A stretch of DNA of 64,000 nucleotides from Streptomyces griseoflavus (GCF_014649995.1 NZ_BMUC01000013.1:1-64000); one strand, 5' to 3'. Positions 9,261-18,384 are shown, counted from the stretch's first letter. The notes: generated by a model not told the origin, from the sequence alone. Made by a program: numbers and translations.

Positions 9261-10157
9261 ATGACAGAGACCCGCATGCCCTGGCACGGCGTCATCGTCG
9301 CGACCAGCCTGCCGTTCCACGACGACCTCACCGTCGACTTCGACGCCTACGGTGAGAGCGTCGCCTGGCTCGCCGAGCAGGGAATGCACGGTGTCGCGCC
9401 GAACGGGTCGCTGGGCGAGTACCAGACACTGACGTACGAGGAGCGCGACCGTGTTGTCGAGACGGCCGTCGCCAACGCCTCCGACGGGTTCACCGTCATG
9501 CCCGGTGTCGGGGCCTACGGCGGTGCCGAGGCCAAGCGGCATGCCCAGTTTGCCAAGGACGCCGGCTGCCAGGCCGTCATGTGCCTGCCGCCCAACGCCT
9601 ATCGCGCCGACGACCGCGCGATCCTGGAGCACTTCGAGCTGGTGGCCTCGGCCGGGCTGCCCGTCACGGCGTACAACAATCCCATCGACACCAAGGTGGA
9701 CCTGCGCCCGGACCTGCTGGCCAAGCTGCACGCCGAAGGGTTCATCGTCGGCGTCAAGGAGTTCTCCGGCGATGTCCGGCGCTGTTACGAGATCTCCGAA
9801 CTGGCCCCCGGCCTCGACCTCATGATTGGCACCGACGACACCGTGCTGGAGGTCGGCATCGCCGGCGCCAAGGGCTGGGTCGCCGGTTACCCGCAAGTCT
9901 TCCCCCAAGCCTGCCTCGCGCTCTACGAGGCGTCCGTCGCCGGCGATCTTGGCACGGCCCTGCCGCTCTACCGCCGGCTGCACCCGGTGCTGCGCTGGGA
10001 CAGCAAGACGGAGTTCATCCAGGCCATCAAGCTCGGCCAGGAGATGGTCGGCCGCCGCGGCGGCGTCTGCCGCCCGCCGCGACAGCCGCTCGGCCCGGAG
10101 ACGGAGGCCGTCGTGCGCGCCGCCACCCAGGTCCTCATCGACGCCGGGGTGAACTGA
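9261..10157 (+). CDS. 1-pyrroline-4-hydroxy-2-carboxylate deaminase (DapA family)
   Basis: 298 residues of the DHDPS/NAL aldolase family. The ATG at 9261 follows AAGGAG by five bases. The Schiff-base lysine is at residue 166 (VGVKEFSGD) and the tyrosine at 138 (TAYNNPID). GSLGEYQTLT replaces the GTTGE carboxylate site of true dihydrodipicolinate synthase. In hydroxyproline gene clusters this family deaminates and dehydrates 1-pyrroline-4-hydroxy-2-carboxylate to 2-oxoglutarate semialdehyde. The preceding gene provides its substrate and the divergent dehydrogenase at 4716 removes its product. Confidence 0.88.
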   Translation: MTETRMPWHGVIVATSLPFHDDLTVDFDAYGESVAWLAEQGMHGVAPNGSLGEYQTLTYEERDRVVETAVANASDGFTVMPGVGAYGGAEAKRHAQFAKDAGCQAVMCLPPNAYRADDRAILEHFELVASAGLPVTAYNNPIDTKVDLRPDLLAKLHAEGFIVGVKEFSGDVRRCYEISELAPGLDLMIGTDDTVLEVGIAGAKGWVAGYPQVFPQACLALYEASVAGDLGTALPLYRRLHPVLRWDSKTEFIQAIKLGQEMVGRRGGVCRPPRQPLGPETEAVVRAATQVLIDAGVN

Positions 10158-10159
10158 CG

Positions 10160-11161
10160 ATGCGCTCGACCGTCTGCTACCACGCCGTCGATTCGCACAC
10201 CGAGGGGATGCCCACCCGCGTGATCACGGGGGGTGTGGGCGTCCTTCCCGGCGCGACCATGTTCGAGAGACGGCAGCGGTTCGTCGCCGAACGCGACCAC
10301 CTGCGCACCCTGCTCATGTGCGAGCCGCGCGGGCACGCGTCGATGTCCGGCGCCGTCCTCCAGCCGCCGACCCGGCCGGACGCCGACTACGGCGTGCTCT
10401 TCATCGAGGTCTCCGGCTGCCTGCCGATGTGCGGACACGGCACCATCGGCGTCGCGACGGTCCTCGTGGAGACAGGCATGGTCGAGGTGACCGAGCCGGA
10501 GACCCTGGTCCGACTCGACACACCGGCGGGACTGGTCACGGCCCGCGTGCGGGTACGCGACGGCCACGCCGAATCGGTGACCCTGGAGAACGTCGCCTCG
10601 TACTGCCACGACTTCGACCAGGTCGTCGACGTCCCCGGACACGGGGCGGTGCGCTACGACATCGCCTACGGCGGCAACTTCTACGCCTTCGTCCGCACCG
10701 AGGACCTCGGCATCCCCTTCGACCGGGCAGAGAAGCAGCGGCTGCTCGACGCCGGACTGGCCGTCATGGACGCGATCAACAAGCAGAACCCGGTCTCCCA
10801 CCCCGAGAACCCGGACATAGACGAGTGCCACCACGTCTATCTCGAAGCCCCGGGATCGACCGCGGAGCACTCACGGCACGCCATGGCGATCCATCCGGGC
10901 TGGTTCGACAGGTCGCCCTGCGGCACGGGCACCAGTGCCCGGATGGCGCAGTTGCACGCCCGTGGGCAGCTGCCGGTCGGCCGGGACTTCGTCAACGAGT
11001 CGTTCATCGGCTCCCGGTTCATCGGCCGCATCCTCGGTGAGACGACGGTCGGGGACCGGCCGGCCGTCCTGCCGTCCGTCACCGGCCGCGCCTGGATCAC
11101 AGGCACCGCGCAGTACCTGCTCGATCCGTCGGACCCCTACCCGGCGGGCTTCTCCCTCTGA
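10160..11161 (+). CDS. 4-hydroxyproline 2-epimerase (proline racemase family)
   Basis: 333 residues, starting two bases after the deaminase gene. Both catalytic cysteines are present: Cys91 in LPMCGHGTIG and Cys254 in DRSPCGTGTSA. The Cys/Cys pair is that of proline racemase and hydroxyproline 2-epimerase and excludes the Cys/Thr dehydratases. It would convert trans-4-hydroxy-L-proline to cis-4-hydroxy-D-proline for the dehydrogenase encoded upstream. It is last in the operon and is followed at once by a strong hairpin. Assignment to epimerase rather than proline racemase rests on the operon. Confidence 0.9.
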   Translation: MRSTVCYHAVDSHTEGMPTRVITGGVGVLPGATMFERRQRFVAERDHLRTLLMCEPRGHASMSGAVLQPPTRPDADYGVLFIEVSGCLPMCGHGTIGVATVLVETGMVEVTEPETLVRLDTPAGLVTARVRVRDGHAESVTLENVASYCHDFDQVVDVPGHGAVRYDIAYGGNFYAFVRTEDLGIPFDRAEKQRLLDAGLAVMDAINKQNPVSHPENPDIDECHHVYLEAPGSTAEHSRHAMAIHPGWFDRSPCGTGTSARMAQLHARGQLPVGRDFVNESFIGSRFIGRILGETTVGDRPAVLPSVTGRAWITGTAQYLLDPSDPYPAGFSL

Positions 11162-11164
11162 GCG

Positions 11165-11196
11165 TTCTCGTATGCCGCCCACGCGGCATACGAGAA
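11165..11196 (+). terminator. Hairpin terminator of the catabolic operon
   Basis: Perfect 14-bp arms (TTCTCGTATGCCGC and its complement) with a CCAC loop begin three bases after the epimerase stop codon. Confidence 0.8.
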
Positions 11197-11268
11197 GGCT
11201 AGAAGTCACACATACATCACAGGTGCCGCCGCAGCTTCCGTCTCACAAGGCCGATGGCTATTGTCAGT

Positions 11269-11285
11269 GCAATGTCACACATTGC
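11269..11285. promoter_or_regulatory. Island operator, site C1 (best extended palindrome)
   Basis: GCAATGT-CAC-ACATTGC is a perfect 7-3-7 inverted repeat, lying about 240 bp upstream of the transporter operon. It contains the common CAATG-TCA core. Confidence 0.75.
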
Positions 11286-11323
11286 GCTGTGTGGCATTCG
11301 TGCATCACCGTACAGAGCACTCA

Positions 11324-11336
11324 GCATGTGACAAAC
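11324..11336. promoter_or_regulatory. Possible weak island operator between C1 and C2
   Basis: The + strand reads GCATG-TGA-CAAAC, which keeps the ATG-TGA-CA core but only parts of either half. It lies between two stronger sites, so it may be an auxiliary half-site or chance. Confidence 0.3.
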
Positions 11337-11415
11337 GCGCAGCCGGAACGGCGCGCATGTCGCTTGCGTATGCCATGGGCAAGTCCTGCTCCACGGGCAT
11401 CAGCAGACTCGTCGG

Positions 11416-11434
11416 TGCAATGTCACACGTTGCA
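11416..11434. promoter_or_regulatory. Island operator, site C2
   Basis: TGCAATGT-CAC-ACGTTGCA has 8-bp arms with one mismatch, about 90 bp before the start of the substrate-binding protein. The arrangement is nearly identical to that of C1, 147 bp upstream. Two or three sites in one promoter region suggest cooperative binding or looping. Confidence 0.75.
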
Positions 11435-11520
11435 TTTCTGCGTCGCTACGTGCCCGAGGAGCCACTTCAGCCGTCAGGGCAACCGCCCGGCGGCGGACAA
11501 CGCGAGAGACGGAGTATGAC

Positions 11521-12672
11521 ATGACCATCGCTCGTCGCGCCTTCATGGCGGCAACCGCCATGACGCTTGGGCTCGGCCTTGCCGCGTGTGGCGGCGACCT
11601 CACTCAGGAAAGCTCCGGAAGTGACAGTTCCGGCACCATCAAGCTCGGCATGCTCACACCGTTGAGCGGCAGTTCGGCCGCCATCGGCCCTTACATGAGG
11701 GACGGTGCTCAGCTGGCTGTCGACGAGATCAACTCCAAGGGCGGTGTCGACGGCCGTAAGCTCTCGCTCACCGTCGAGGACGAGGCGTGCGATCCGAAGA
11801 CAGCCGCCGCCGGTGCCGCCAAGCTCGTCAGCGCAGGCGTCAGGATCTCGGTCGGTGGCTACTGCTCCTCCGCGACCCTGCCCACGCTGAGCATCTTCGA
11901 CAAGGCACACATTCCCATGATCGTGCCGGCGGCCAACTCCGCGGACCTGCTGGCGGAACAGCGGCGGAACGTGTTTCTGATCAACGGCACCGGCATCCAG
12001 CAGGCCCAGGCCGCCGCGAAGTTCATCAAGGCGGAGGGCAGCAAGAGAGTCGCCCTGGTCGACGACAACACCTCGTACTCGACCGACATCACCAAGCGCA
12101 CCCGGGACGAGCTGGGGCTGCTCGGCACGAAGGTCGTCAACCATCAGTCGGTCACCGCGGGGGAAACGGACTATTCGGGCGCCGTCAACACCGTGCTGGA
12201 CTCCAAGGCGGACTTCGTCTACTGGACGGGGTATTACCAGGAGGGCGGCCTGCTCATCAAGCAGCTCAAGGCCGCCGGTTACCAGGGCAGCATCATGGTC
12301 GCGGACGGCTCGGTCGACGGCAAGCTGATCAAGATCGCCGACAGGGACAACGCGCAGGGCGTGTTCGCGACGATGACCCAGACGCCGCAGACCATCCCCG
12401 GCGGGCAGGCGTGGATCGCCAAGTACAAGAAGAAGTTCGGCTCCGACCCCGGCCCGTACTCGACGCAGGCGTACGACGCGGTGCGCGTCGCCGCGGAGGC
12501 GGTCGAGGTCGCCGGCTCCACCGACGGTCAGGCCGTCATCGAGGCACTCGAGCAGATCGACGGATTCAAGATCTTCTCGGGCCCGCTGGACTTCACCATC
12601 CAGCACACGCTGAAGACGGGCGGCTTCGCCATCCTCGTCGTCGGGGGCGACAACTTCGCCCTCAACAGGTGA
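11521..12672 (+). CDS. Branched-chain-type ABC transporter substrate-binding lipoprotein
   Basis: 383 residues. A twin-arginine-like start (MTIARRAFMAATAM) leads to the lipobox LGLAACGG, so the mature protein is a lipoprotein anchored at about Cys23. The Peripla_BP_6/LivJ fold follows: TIKLGMLTPLSGSSAAIGPY, VDEINSKGGVDGRKL, VGGYCSSATL, and the C-terminal STQAYDAVRVAAEAVE. It probably presents proline or hydroxyproline (or betaine-like imino acids) to the permeases encoded downstream. The gene appears intact, unlike the four genes that follow. It is preceded by two or three island operators. Confidence 0.92.
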   Translation: MTIARRAFMAATAMTLGLGLAACGGDLTQESSGSDSSGTIKLGMLTPLSGSSAAIGPYMRDGAQLAVDEINSKGGVDGRKLSLTVEDEACDPKTAAAGAAKLVSAGVRISVGGYCSSATLPTLSIFDKAHIPMIVPAANSADLLAEQRRNVFLINGTGIQQAQAAAKFIKAEGSKRVALVDDNTSYSTDITKRTRDELGLLGTKVVNHQSVTAGETDYSGAVNTVLDSKADFVYWTGYYQEGGLLIKQLKAAGYQGSIMVADGSVDGKLIKIADRDNAQGVFATMTQTPQTIPGGQAWIAKYKKKFGSDPGPYSTQAYDAVRVAAEAVEVAGSTDGQAVIEALEQIDGFKIFSGPLDFTIQHTLKTGGFAILVVGGDNFALNR

Positions 12673-12745
12673 CGTCGGCCGGGTGGTGGCCGGCCGCACC
12701 GGCCACCCCGCGTCGCTGCTTCCCCTCACGTATCGGGAAACACGC

Positions 12746-13643
12746 ATGAACCACTTGCAACTCGTACTCAGCGGCCTGTTCGTCGGCTCGTTCTAACGCC
12801 CTGGTCGCGCTCGGCTATTCGATGGTCTACGGGATCATCAAGCTGCTCAACTTCGCCCACGGCGACCTGTACATGCTCGGGGCGTTCGCCGGCTTCACCA
12901 TGCTCAGTGTCAGTGCCGGTGCACTCGGCGGCGGACTCGTCGCGCTCGTCGCCATCATGATCGTCGCAATGATCGCGACCGGTACTTTCGGCATGGTCAT
13001 GGAACGGGTGGCCTACCGGCCGTTGCGGAGCGCGCCGAGGCTGTCCGTTCTCATCACCGCCGTCGGCGCGAGTTTCGCGCTCGAGTACGGCATCGCGGTC
13101 GCCCTCGGCCCGACCCCGGAGGTGTACCAGATCGAGGTCCGGGGCGGCACGCTGAACATCGCCGGCGCGCAGATCACCCAGGCGCAGCTGGCGATGATGG
13201 CGATCGCGGTCGTACTCATGATCGCTCTTGACGCTCTGGTCCGCAGGAGCCGGGCGGGCCGCGCGATGCGAGCCGTCTCCCAGGACCGTAAGGCGTGCCT
13301 GCTCATGGGGGTCAACGTCGACCGGGTCATCTCGCGGACCTTCTTCCTCGGGTCGGCCATGGCCAGCGCGGCGGGGGTCATGGCCGGCGCGTACTACGGG
13401 AAGATCGACTTCCTGATGGGCTTCATCATCGGGCTCAAGGCGTTCACCGCGGCCGTCATCGGCGGTATCGGCAACCTGCGCGGAGCCGTTCTCGGCGCGA
13501 TCGTGCTCGGCCTGCTGGAGTCGTTCGGAGTCGCCTACCTCGGCAGCGAATGGCGCGATGTCTTCGCGTTCGGCTTCCTCATCCTCTTCCTGACCGTGCG
13601 CCCGACAGGGCTGCTCGGCGAGCGAGTCACGGAGCGTGTGTGA
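12746..13643 (+). pseudogene. livH: LivH-type permease, frameshifted near the start
   Basis: The ATG at 12746 opens MNHLQLVLSGLFVGSF and then meets TAA at 12794. One extra base in TTCTAACGCC explains this: removing it restores FYALVALGYSMVYG, the conserved LivH opening. From about 12797 to 13643 the rest is intact in the other frame, with multiple membrane helices, GIIKLLNFAHGD and GLKAFTAAVIGGIGNLRGA. It forms a channel half of the importer. Either the gene is inactive, translation restarts inside (ATG 12822, losing the first helix), or the base is a sequence error. The stop overlaps the next ATG (TGATG). Confidence 0.8.
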
Positions 13644-14745
13644 TGAACGACGAGCCCACCCTGCGCGCCGACGCGGATGCCTCGGCGTATGCCGCAGTCG
13701 TGGAGGAGCGCGCACCCGCGAACGTCGCGCTCGCCGGCCAGGGGGCCGCCCCTCGAAACCGGGCCGCGCGGTGGCCGCGGAGGCGGTGTCGGACTTCCTG
13801 GCGAGCAAGTGGCTCGCCCTCGGCGTGGCCGTTGCCGCGCTGGCGCTGCCGTATCTCAACTCCGACACCTACGTCATCCGGATCGCCGTGGACGCGCTCA
13901 TCTTCGTTCTGCTCGCGGTCGGACTGAACATCGTGGTCGGCTTCTGCGGGCTGCTCGACCTCGGGTACGCCGCGTTCTTCGCAATCGGCGCGTACACCTC
14001 GGGGCTGCTGGCCACGGTCTTCGGGTGGCCGATGATCGCGACCGTACCCGTGGTCGTGGTCGCCGCGGTCGTCGGCGGGCTCGTCATCGGCGGGCCCACG
14101 CTCCGGCTGCGCAGTGACTACCTGGCCATCGTCACCCTCGGGTTCGGGGAGATCATCCGCATCACGGCGAACAACCTCGACTTCACCGGCGGCCCGAACG
14201 GGCTGTACGGCATCCCGAGTTTCGGTGATGTCGGCCTGCGTGCCGACATCACGCTCTACTGGGTCACCACGGTCGTCGTGTGTGCCGCGGTGCTGTTCTC
14301 GAGCCGGCTGGGACGCGGCCGGATCGGTAGGGCGTGGCGGTTCGTCCGCGAGGACGAGGACGCCGCCAAGGCGATGGGCATCCACACCTACAAGGTGAAG
14401 TTCGCGGCCTACATCGCCGGCGCGGTCTTCGGCGGCATAGCGGGCGTACTGTTCGCGGCACACCAGACGGCGATCTCTCCGCCGAGCTTCAATTTCCTGT
14501 GGTCGGCGCTCATCCTGATGGCCGTCGTCCTCGGTGGCATGGGCTCCACACCGGGTGTGGTCGTCGGAGCTCTCGCGATCTCGCTGCTGCCCGAACTGCT
14601 GCGCGGAGCCGAGAACTGGCGCTATCTCATCTTCGGCCTGCTGCTGATCGTCGCCATGGTATTCCGCCCGCAAGGGCTGCTGCCGGCCCGTACGGGCGAG
14701 CCGGGAAGGCGACGCGGGCGCCGGGCACAGGGAGGTGTGTCGTGA
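13643..14745 (+). CDS. livM: LivM-type permease, N-terminus out of frame
   Basis: The second permease of the importer. From about 13771 the frame encodes VSDFLASKWLALGVAV and a full set of membrane helices, the LivM landmarks NIVVGFCGLLDLGYAAFFAIG, GGPNGLYGI and VLGGMGSTPG, and the end FRPQGLLPARTGEP. The natural ATG at 13643, overlapping the livH stop, is in a different frame. The frames join at a run of five G near 13740. Internal GTG starts at 13771 or 13786 would still give a complete membrane domain of about 320 residues, so the product may survive. A domain prediction would be unaffected; only the cytosolic N-terminal tail is in doubt. Confidence 0.8.
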
Positions 14746-15580
14746 GCGGGGTGCTCCTCGACGTGAAGGACATGGCGGTCTCGTTCGGCGGGGTGCGTGC
14801 CGTCGACGGCCTGACGTTCTCCGTCCATGAGGGAGAGGTGCTCTCGGTCATCGGTCCGAACGGTGCCAGCAAGACCAGTGCCTTCAACTGCATCACCGGC
14901 TTCTACAAACCGTCCGCCGGCTCGGTGACGTTCCACGGCGTCGACATCACCGGAAAACGGCCAGCCCGGATCGCCGCGAGCGGAATCGCGCGGACGTTCC
15001 AGAACCTGCGGCTCTTCGGCGACCTGACAGTGCTGGACAACGTGCGGGCAGGCATGCACGTCCGCATCAAGCAGAACTTCCTCGACGCGATGCTGCACAC
15101 CCCGCGCTACTGGCGAGGCGAGGACGCCGCCACCGACGAGGCGCACCAGTGGCTCGACTTCGTCGGCCTGCAGTACGACCGGACAGCACCAATCCGCACC
15201 CTTGCCTACGGAGAGCAGCGGCGCGTCGAGATCGCGCGGGCGCTGGCGCGCGAGCCCCGAATGCTGCTGCTCGACGAGCCGGCTGCCGGACTCAACCACG
15301 GGGAAAAGGCACGCCTGCTCGACCTCATGCGGCGCATCGCCCGCCTCGGGATCGCGGTGGTCCTGATCGAGCACGACATGGGGCTGGTCATGGAGGTGTC
15401 GGAACGGATCGTCGTACTGAGCCACGGCAGGGAGATCGCCGACGGCACACCGGCGGAGATCAGTTCGGACCCGGCGGTCATCGAGGCCTACCTCGGAGCG
15501 GAGGACGAGGAGGCTCACGCGGAGGCCGAACGCATCGCGGCCGAAGCGGGCCCGGGCGGCACGACGGAGGTGAACGGTGA
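14742..15580 (+). CDS. livG: LivG-type ATPase with altered Walker A
   Basis: The GTG start overlaps the livM stop. It is an ABC ATPase of the branched-chain family: GVRAVDGLTFSVHEGEV, Q-loop region GIARTFQNLRLFGDLTV, signature LAYGEQRRVEIARALA, Walker B MLLLDEPAAGLN, and H-loop IEHDMGLVMEVSERI. The Walker A reads GPNGASKTS where GxxGxGK(S/T) is expected: the glycine before the lysine is serine. This usually harms nucleotide binding. In its own frame there is no stop until 15968, deep inside livF. The TGA that would give the usual 4-base overlap (15578-15580) is in another frame, so the last codons may also be frameshifted. Confidence 0.82.
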
Positions 15581-16287
15581 ACATCGTCCTCGACATCAAG
15601 GGACTGCAAGTCGCCTACGGCAAGGTGGAAGCCCTCAGAGGCCTCGACCTCACCGTCCGCGAGAACGAGATCGTCGCCCTGCTGGGCAACAATGGCGCGG
15701 GAAAGTCCACGACCGTCTCGGCGGTCTCCGGCCTCGTGCGGCCCCGGGCCGGGACCGTCACGGCGTTCGGGGAGGACATCACGAAGGCGACGCCCTGGTC
15801 GATCGTCGAGCGCGGAATCGTGCACGTCCCCGAGGGACGACGGATCTTCTCGCGGCTGACGGTGCACGAGAACCTCCAGCTCGGCGGCTCCGTGCGCGAC
15901 AGCACGTCGATCGCCCAGCGGATCGACCAAGTCTAGGCCCTGTTCCCGCGCATGGCCGAACGGCGTGACCAGCAAGGCGGAACGCTTTCCGGCGGTGAGC
16001 AGCAGATGCTCGCAATCGGCCGGGCGATGGTCGCCGGCCCCCAGCTGATCATGCTGGACGAGCCGTCGATGGGGCTGGCGCCCCTGATCGTGGCCCAAGT
16101 CATGGACGCCATCGTGTCAATCAACCAGGCAGGCACCGCGGTGCTGCTCATCGAGCAGAACGCACGGGTCGCACTGAAAGTCGCCCACCGCGGCTGTGTC
16201 ATGGAATCCGGCCGGGTGGCGGTGACCGGATCGGCCGCCGAACTCCGCGCCGACCCACAGGTCGTCGAGGCATATCTGGGAGCGTGA
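15577..16287 (+). pseudogene. livF: LivF-type ATPase split by an amber codon
   Basis: The GTG start follows GGAGG. The product is a LivF ATPase with an intact Walker A (LLGNNGAGKSTT), but TAG at 15934-15936 stops it after residue 119 (QRIDQV). The same frame continues with ALFPRMAERRDQQGGTLSGG, signature SGGEQQMLAIGRAM, Walker B LIMLDEPSMGLAP and the usual end VVEAYLGA. One base change (TAC to TAG, a tyrosine in many relatives) explains the break. Without readthrough no functional ATPase is made. Confidence 0.85.
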
Positions 16288-17339
16288 CGGGAGTGACGAG
16301 AACCACGGAGCCGATCGGGACGATCGACTGGCACACCGGCGGTGAACCGTTCCGGATCGTGCCGGACGGTCCTGTCGCGGTGACCGGTGACGGGCTCACC
16401 GTCACCGAGCGCCGGGTCGTCGCGATGGCGAGCGACGAGGCACAGTGGATGCGGGCACTGCTGTGCAGCGAGCCCCGCGGCCACGCGGACATGTACGGCG
16501 GCTTCCTGGTTCCACCGGACGACACCGGAGCCCATCTGGGCGTCCTCTTCTGGCACAAGGACGGATTCCCGACCGCGTGCGGTCACGGCACGATGGCTCT
16601 CGGGGCCTGGGCAGTGGTCTCGGGCCGGGTCCCGGCCCCCGACGACGGTGTCACCGACGTCGTGATCGACGTGCCCTCGGGGCGCGTCACGGCGAGTGTC
16701 CGCACCAGCGGGGGCCTGGTCGAGGACGTGACATTCACGAACGTCGCCGGCCACGTCCACGCCCGCGGAGTCGAAGTGGCGACCGCACGCGGAACGGTCG
16801 CCGCGGACATCGCCTTCGGCGGCGCGATGTACGCCGTGCTGCCGGCGGAGGCGGTCGGCCTGCGGGTCCGGCCGGAGAACGTCACGGAACTCATCGCGGT
16901 GGGACGCGAGATCCGCAACGCCCTCAACGCCGCCGGCGCCGCCGAGCACCCGGACGATGCCAGGCTGTCCGGCGTCTACGGAACGGTCTTCACCGAGGAG
17001 GGCCGCCCTCCGGCGCTCCGGGCCGACAGCAGCCGGCAACTGCACCAGCGCAACATCACGGTGTTCGCCGACGGTGAGGTCGACCGGTCCCCGTGCGGTT
17101 CCGGCACGTCGGCCAGGGTCGCGCTCCTCGCCGTCACCGGCGAACTGCTCCCCGGTGACGAGTTGCTGCACGAGTCCGTGGTGGGCTCCGTGTTCCGCGC
17201 CCGGATCGCGAAGCAGACCACGGCACACGGAATCCCGGCGGTCGTCACGGCGGTGACGGGCACGGCTCACGCGGTCGGCACATGCCGGTTCACCGTCGAT
17301 CCCCGCGACGCGCTCCTTCCCGGGTTCGTGCTGCGGTGA
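16284..17339 (+). CDS. Proline racemase-fold enzyme, second copy (hydroxyproline epimerase or trans-3-hydroxyproline dehydratase type)
   Basis: 351 residues. The GTG start overlaps the livF stop (GTGA). Cys99 (FPTACGHGTMALG) and Cys271 (DRSPCGSGTSA) are both present. By the catalytic-residue rule of the family this is a racemase/epimerase. The regions GTIDWHTGGEPFRIV and HADMYGGFLVPP differ clearly from the 10160 copy and resemble dehydratase-like members, and its neighbour is a ketimine reductase. True trans-3-hydroxyproline dehydratases carry Thr at the second position, so I leave the choice open. It is translationally coupled to the genes on both sides. Confidence 0.88.
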   Translation: MTGVTRTTEPIGTIDWHTGGEPFRIVPDGPVAVTGDGLTVTERRVVAMASDEAQWMRALLCSEPRGHADMYGGFLVPPDDTGAHLGVLFWHKDGFPTACGHGTMALGAWAVVSGRVPAPDDGVTDVVIDVPSGRVTASVRTSGGLVEDVTFTNVAGHVHARGVEVATARGTVAADIAFGGAMYAVLPAEAVGLRVRPENVTELIAVGREIRNALNAAGAAEHPDDARLSGVYGTVFTEEGRPPALRADSSRQLHQRNITVFADGEVDRSPCGSGTSARVALLAVTGELLPGDELLHESVVGSVFRARIAKQTTAHGIPAVVTAVTGTAHAVGTCRFTVDPRDALLPGFVLR

Positions 17340-18265
17340 GCGCGGTTCTCGACGCCGAGGACGTCCTCGCGCTCGGTCCGGTCGCCGCCGTCGCGGCGGT
17401 CCGCGACGCACTGGCGGCGGGGCTCGACCCGGATGACGACGTGCCCCGCGCCGTCGTTTCGCTGACCAACGGCCAGGGACTGCTCATGCCGTCCGAGGCC
17501 GACGGCTGGTTCGGGGTGAAGGTCGCGACGGTCGCTCCCGGGAACCCCACACGCGGCCTGCCACGGATCAACGCGACCTATCTCCTGCACGACAGCGGGA
17601 CACTGACCCCCCGCGCCCTCCTCGACGGGGTCGCACTGACCACCTTGCGCACCCCTGCCGTCTCGGTCGGGGCCTGCCTGGACCGGCTGCGCGCTCTCGC
17701 GAACTCCCCCACCGGAGGGCTGCGGCTCGTGGTCTTCGGCGCAGGTCCGCAGGGCGAGGGACACGTCCGTACGATCCGGGCCCATGTGCCGGTCGCCGAT
17801 GTGACGGTCGTCACGCGTCGCGGCGGCCTGTCCCCGGTGTGGGCGAACCGCCGTCTGGCGACGGAGGACACGGCAGTCGCCGAAGCCGTTCGCCGTGGGG
17901 ACGTCGTCGTCACGGCGACCTCCGCCCGCGAACCGGTCCTCAGCGGGCACCTCGTGCGCGACTCCGCGATCGTGCTGGCCGTCGGCTCCCATGAGCCGTC
18001 GGCGCGCGAACTCGACGGCGTGCTCATGGGGCGGGCGACGGTGGTCGTCGAGAGCCGGGACGTCGCTCTCCGTGAGGCCGGCGATGTCGTTCTGGCGATC
18101 CGGGAGGGCAGTCTCACTCCGGGCTCACTGGTGACCATGGCCGAACTGCTCGGCTCGGGAGCAACCGTCCGCGCCGATCGCCCCATGGTCGTAAAGACGA
18201 GCGGCATGGCGTGGGAGGACCTGGTCGTCGCCGTCGCGGCATACCGGCAGAGGCAGCAGGCATGA
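17336..18265 (+). CDS. Ornithine cyclodeaminase/mu-crystallin family ketimine (pyrroline-2-carboxylate) reductase
   Basis: 309 residues from the GTG at 17336, which overlaps the preceding stop; longer upstream starts would lie inside the racemase-fold gene. Family signs are NGQGLLMPSEADGWFGVKV, the Rossmann motif VVFGAGPQGEGHV, and TLRTPAVSVGACLDRL. In hydroxyproline and proline clusters this fold reduces 1-pyrroline-2-carboxylate to L-proline with NAD(P)H. Beside a racemase-fold enzyme it suggests salvage of trans-3-hydroxyproline, which collagen also contains, or of D-proline. Ornithine cyclodeaminase itself is less likely because no arginine or ornithine genes are near. It is the last gene of the transporter operon. 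Confidence 0.85.
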   Translation: MSAVLDAEDVLALGPVAAVAAVRDALAAGLDPDDDVPRAVVSLTNGQGLLMPSEADGWFGVKVATVAPGNPTRGLPRINATYLLHDSGTLTPRALLDGVALTTLRTPAVSVGACLDRLRALANSPTGGLRLVVFGAGPQGEGHVRTIRAHVPVADVTVVTRRGGLSPVWANRRLATEDTAVAEAVRRGDVVVTATSAREPVLSGHLVRDSAIVLAVGSHEPSARELDGVLMGRATVVVESRDVALREAGDVVLAIREGSLTPGSLVTMAELLGSGATVRADRPMVVKTSGMAWEDLVVAVAAYRQRQQA

Positions 18266-18355
18266 GCGGAGAAGGGCGGAGGGTGGCCCGTCCGATGGCC
18301 GTTCCGCCGTGAAATCAAGCTCCCTGCCTGGTGGGGAAGGCTGCGAGGACCGCCC

Positions 18356-18384
18356 GACTGCCGGTGGACATCGCACCGGCAGTC
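18356..18384. terminator. Hairpin between convergent genes
   Basis: Perfect 11-bp arms (GACTGCCGGTG and its complement) with a 7-nt loop lie between the ketimine reductase (+) and the GntR regulator (-). The rest of the 237-bp gap shows nothing recognisable. Confidence 0.6.

Noticed and set aside
8048-9331. Long open frame antisense to the large dehydrogenase subunit
   Set aside because: Composition is typical of a mirror frame in GC-rich DNA; no domain, and the opposite strand encodes a clear flavoprotein.
12791-12800. Programmed +1 frameshift in livH at TTC-TAA-C
   Set aside because: The layout superficially resembles release-factor-2 shifting, but Phe-tRNA could not re-pair well after slipping to TCT, and no upstream stimulator is seen. 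A plain insertion is simpler, given three other lesions in the same transporter.
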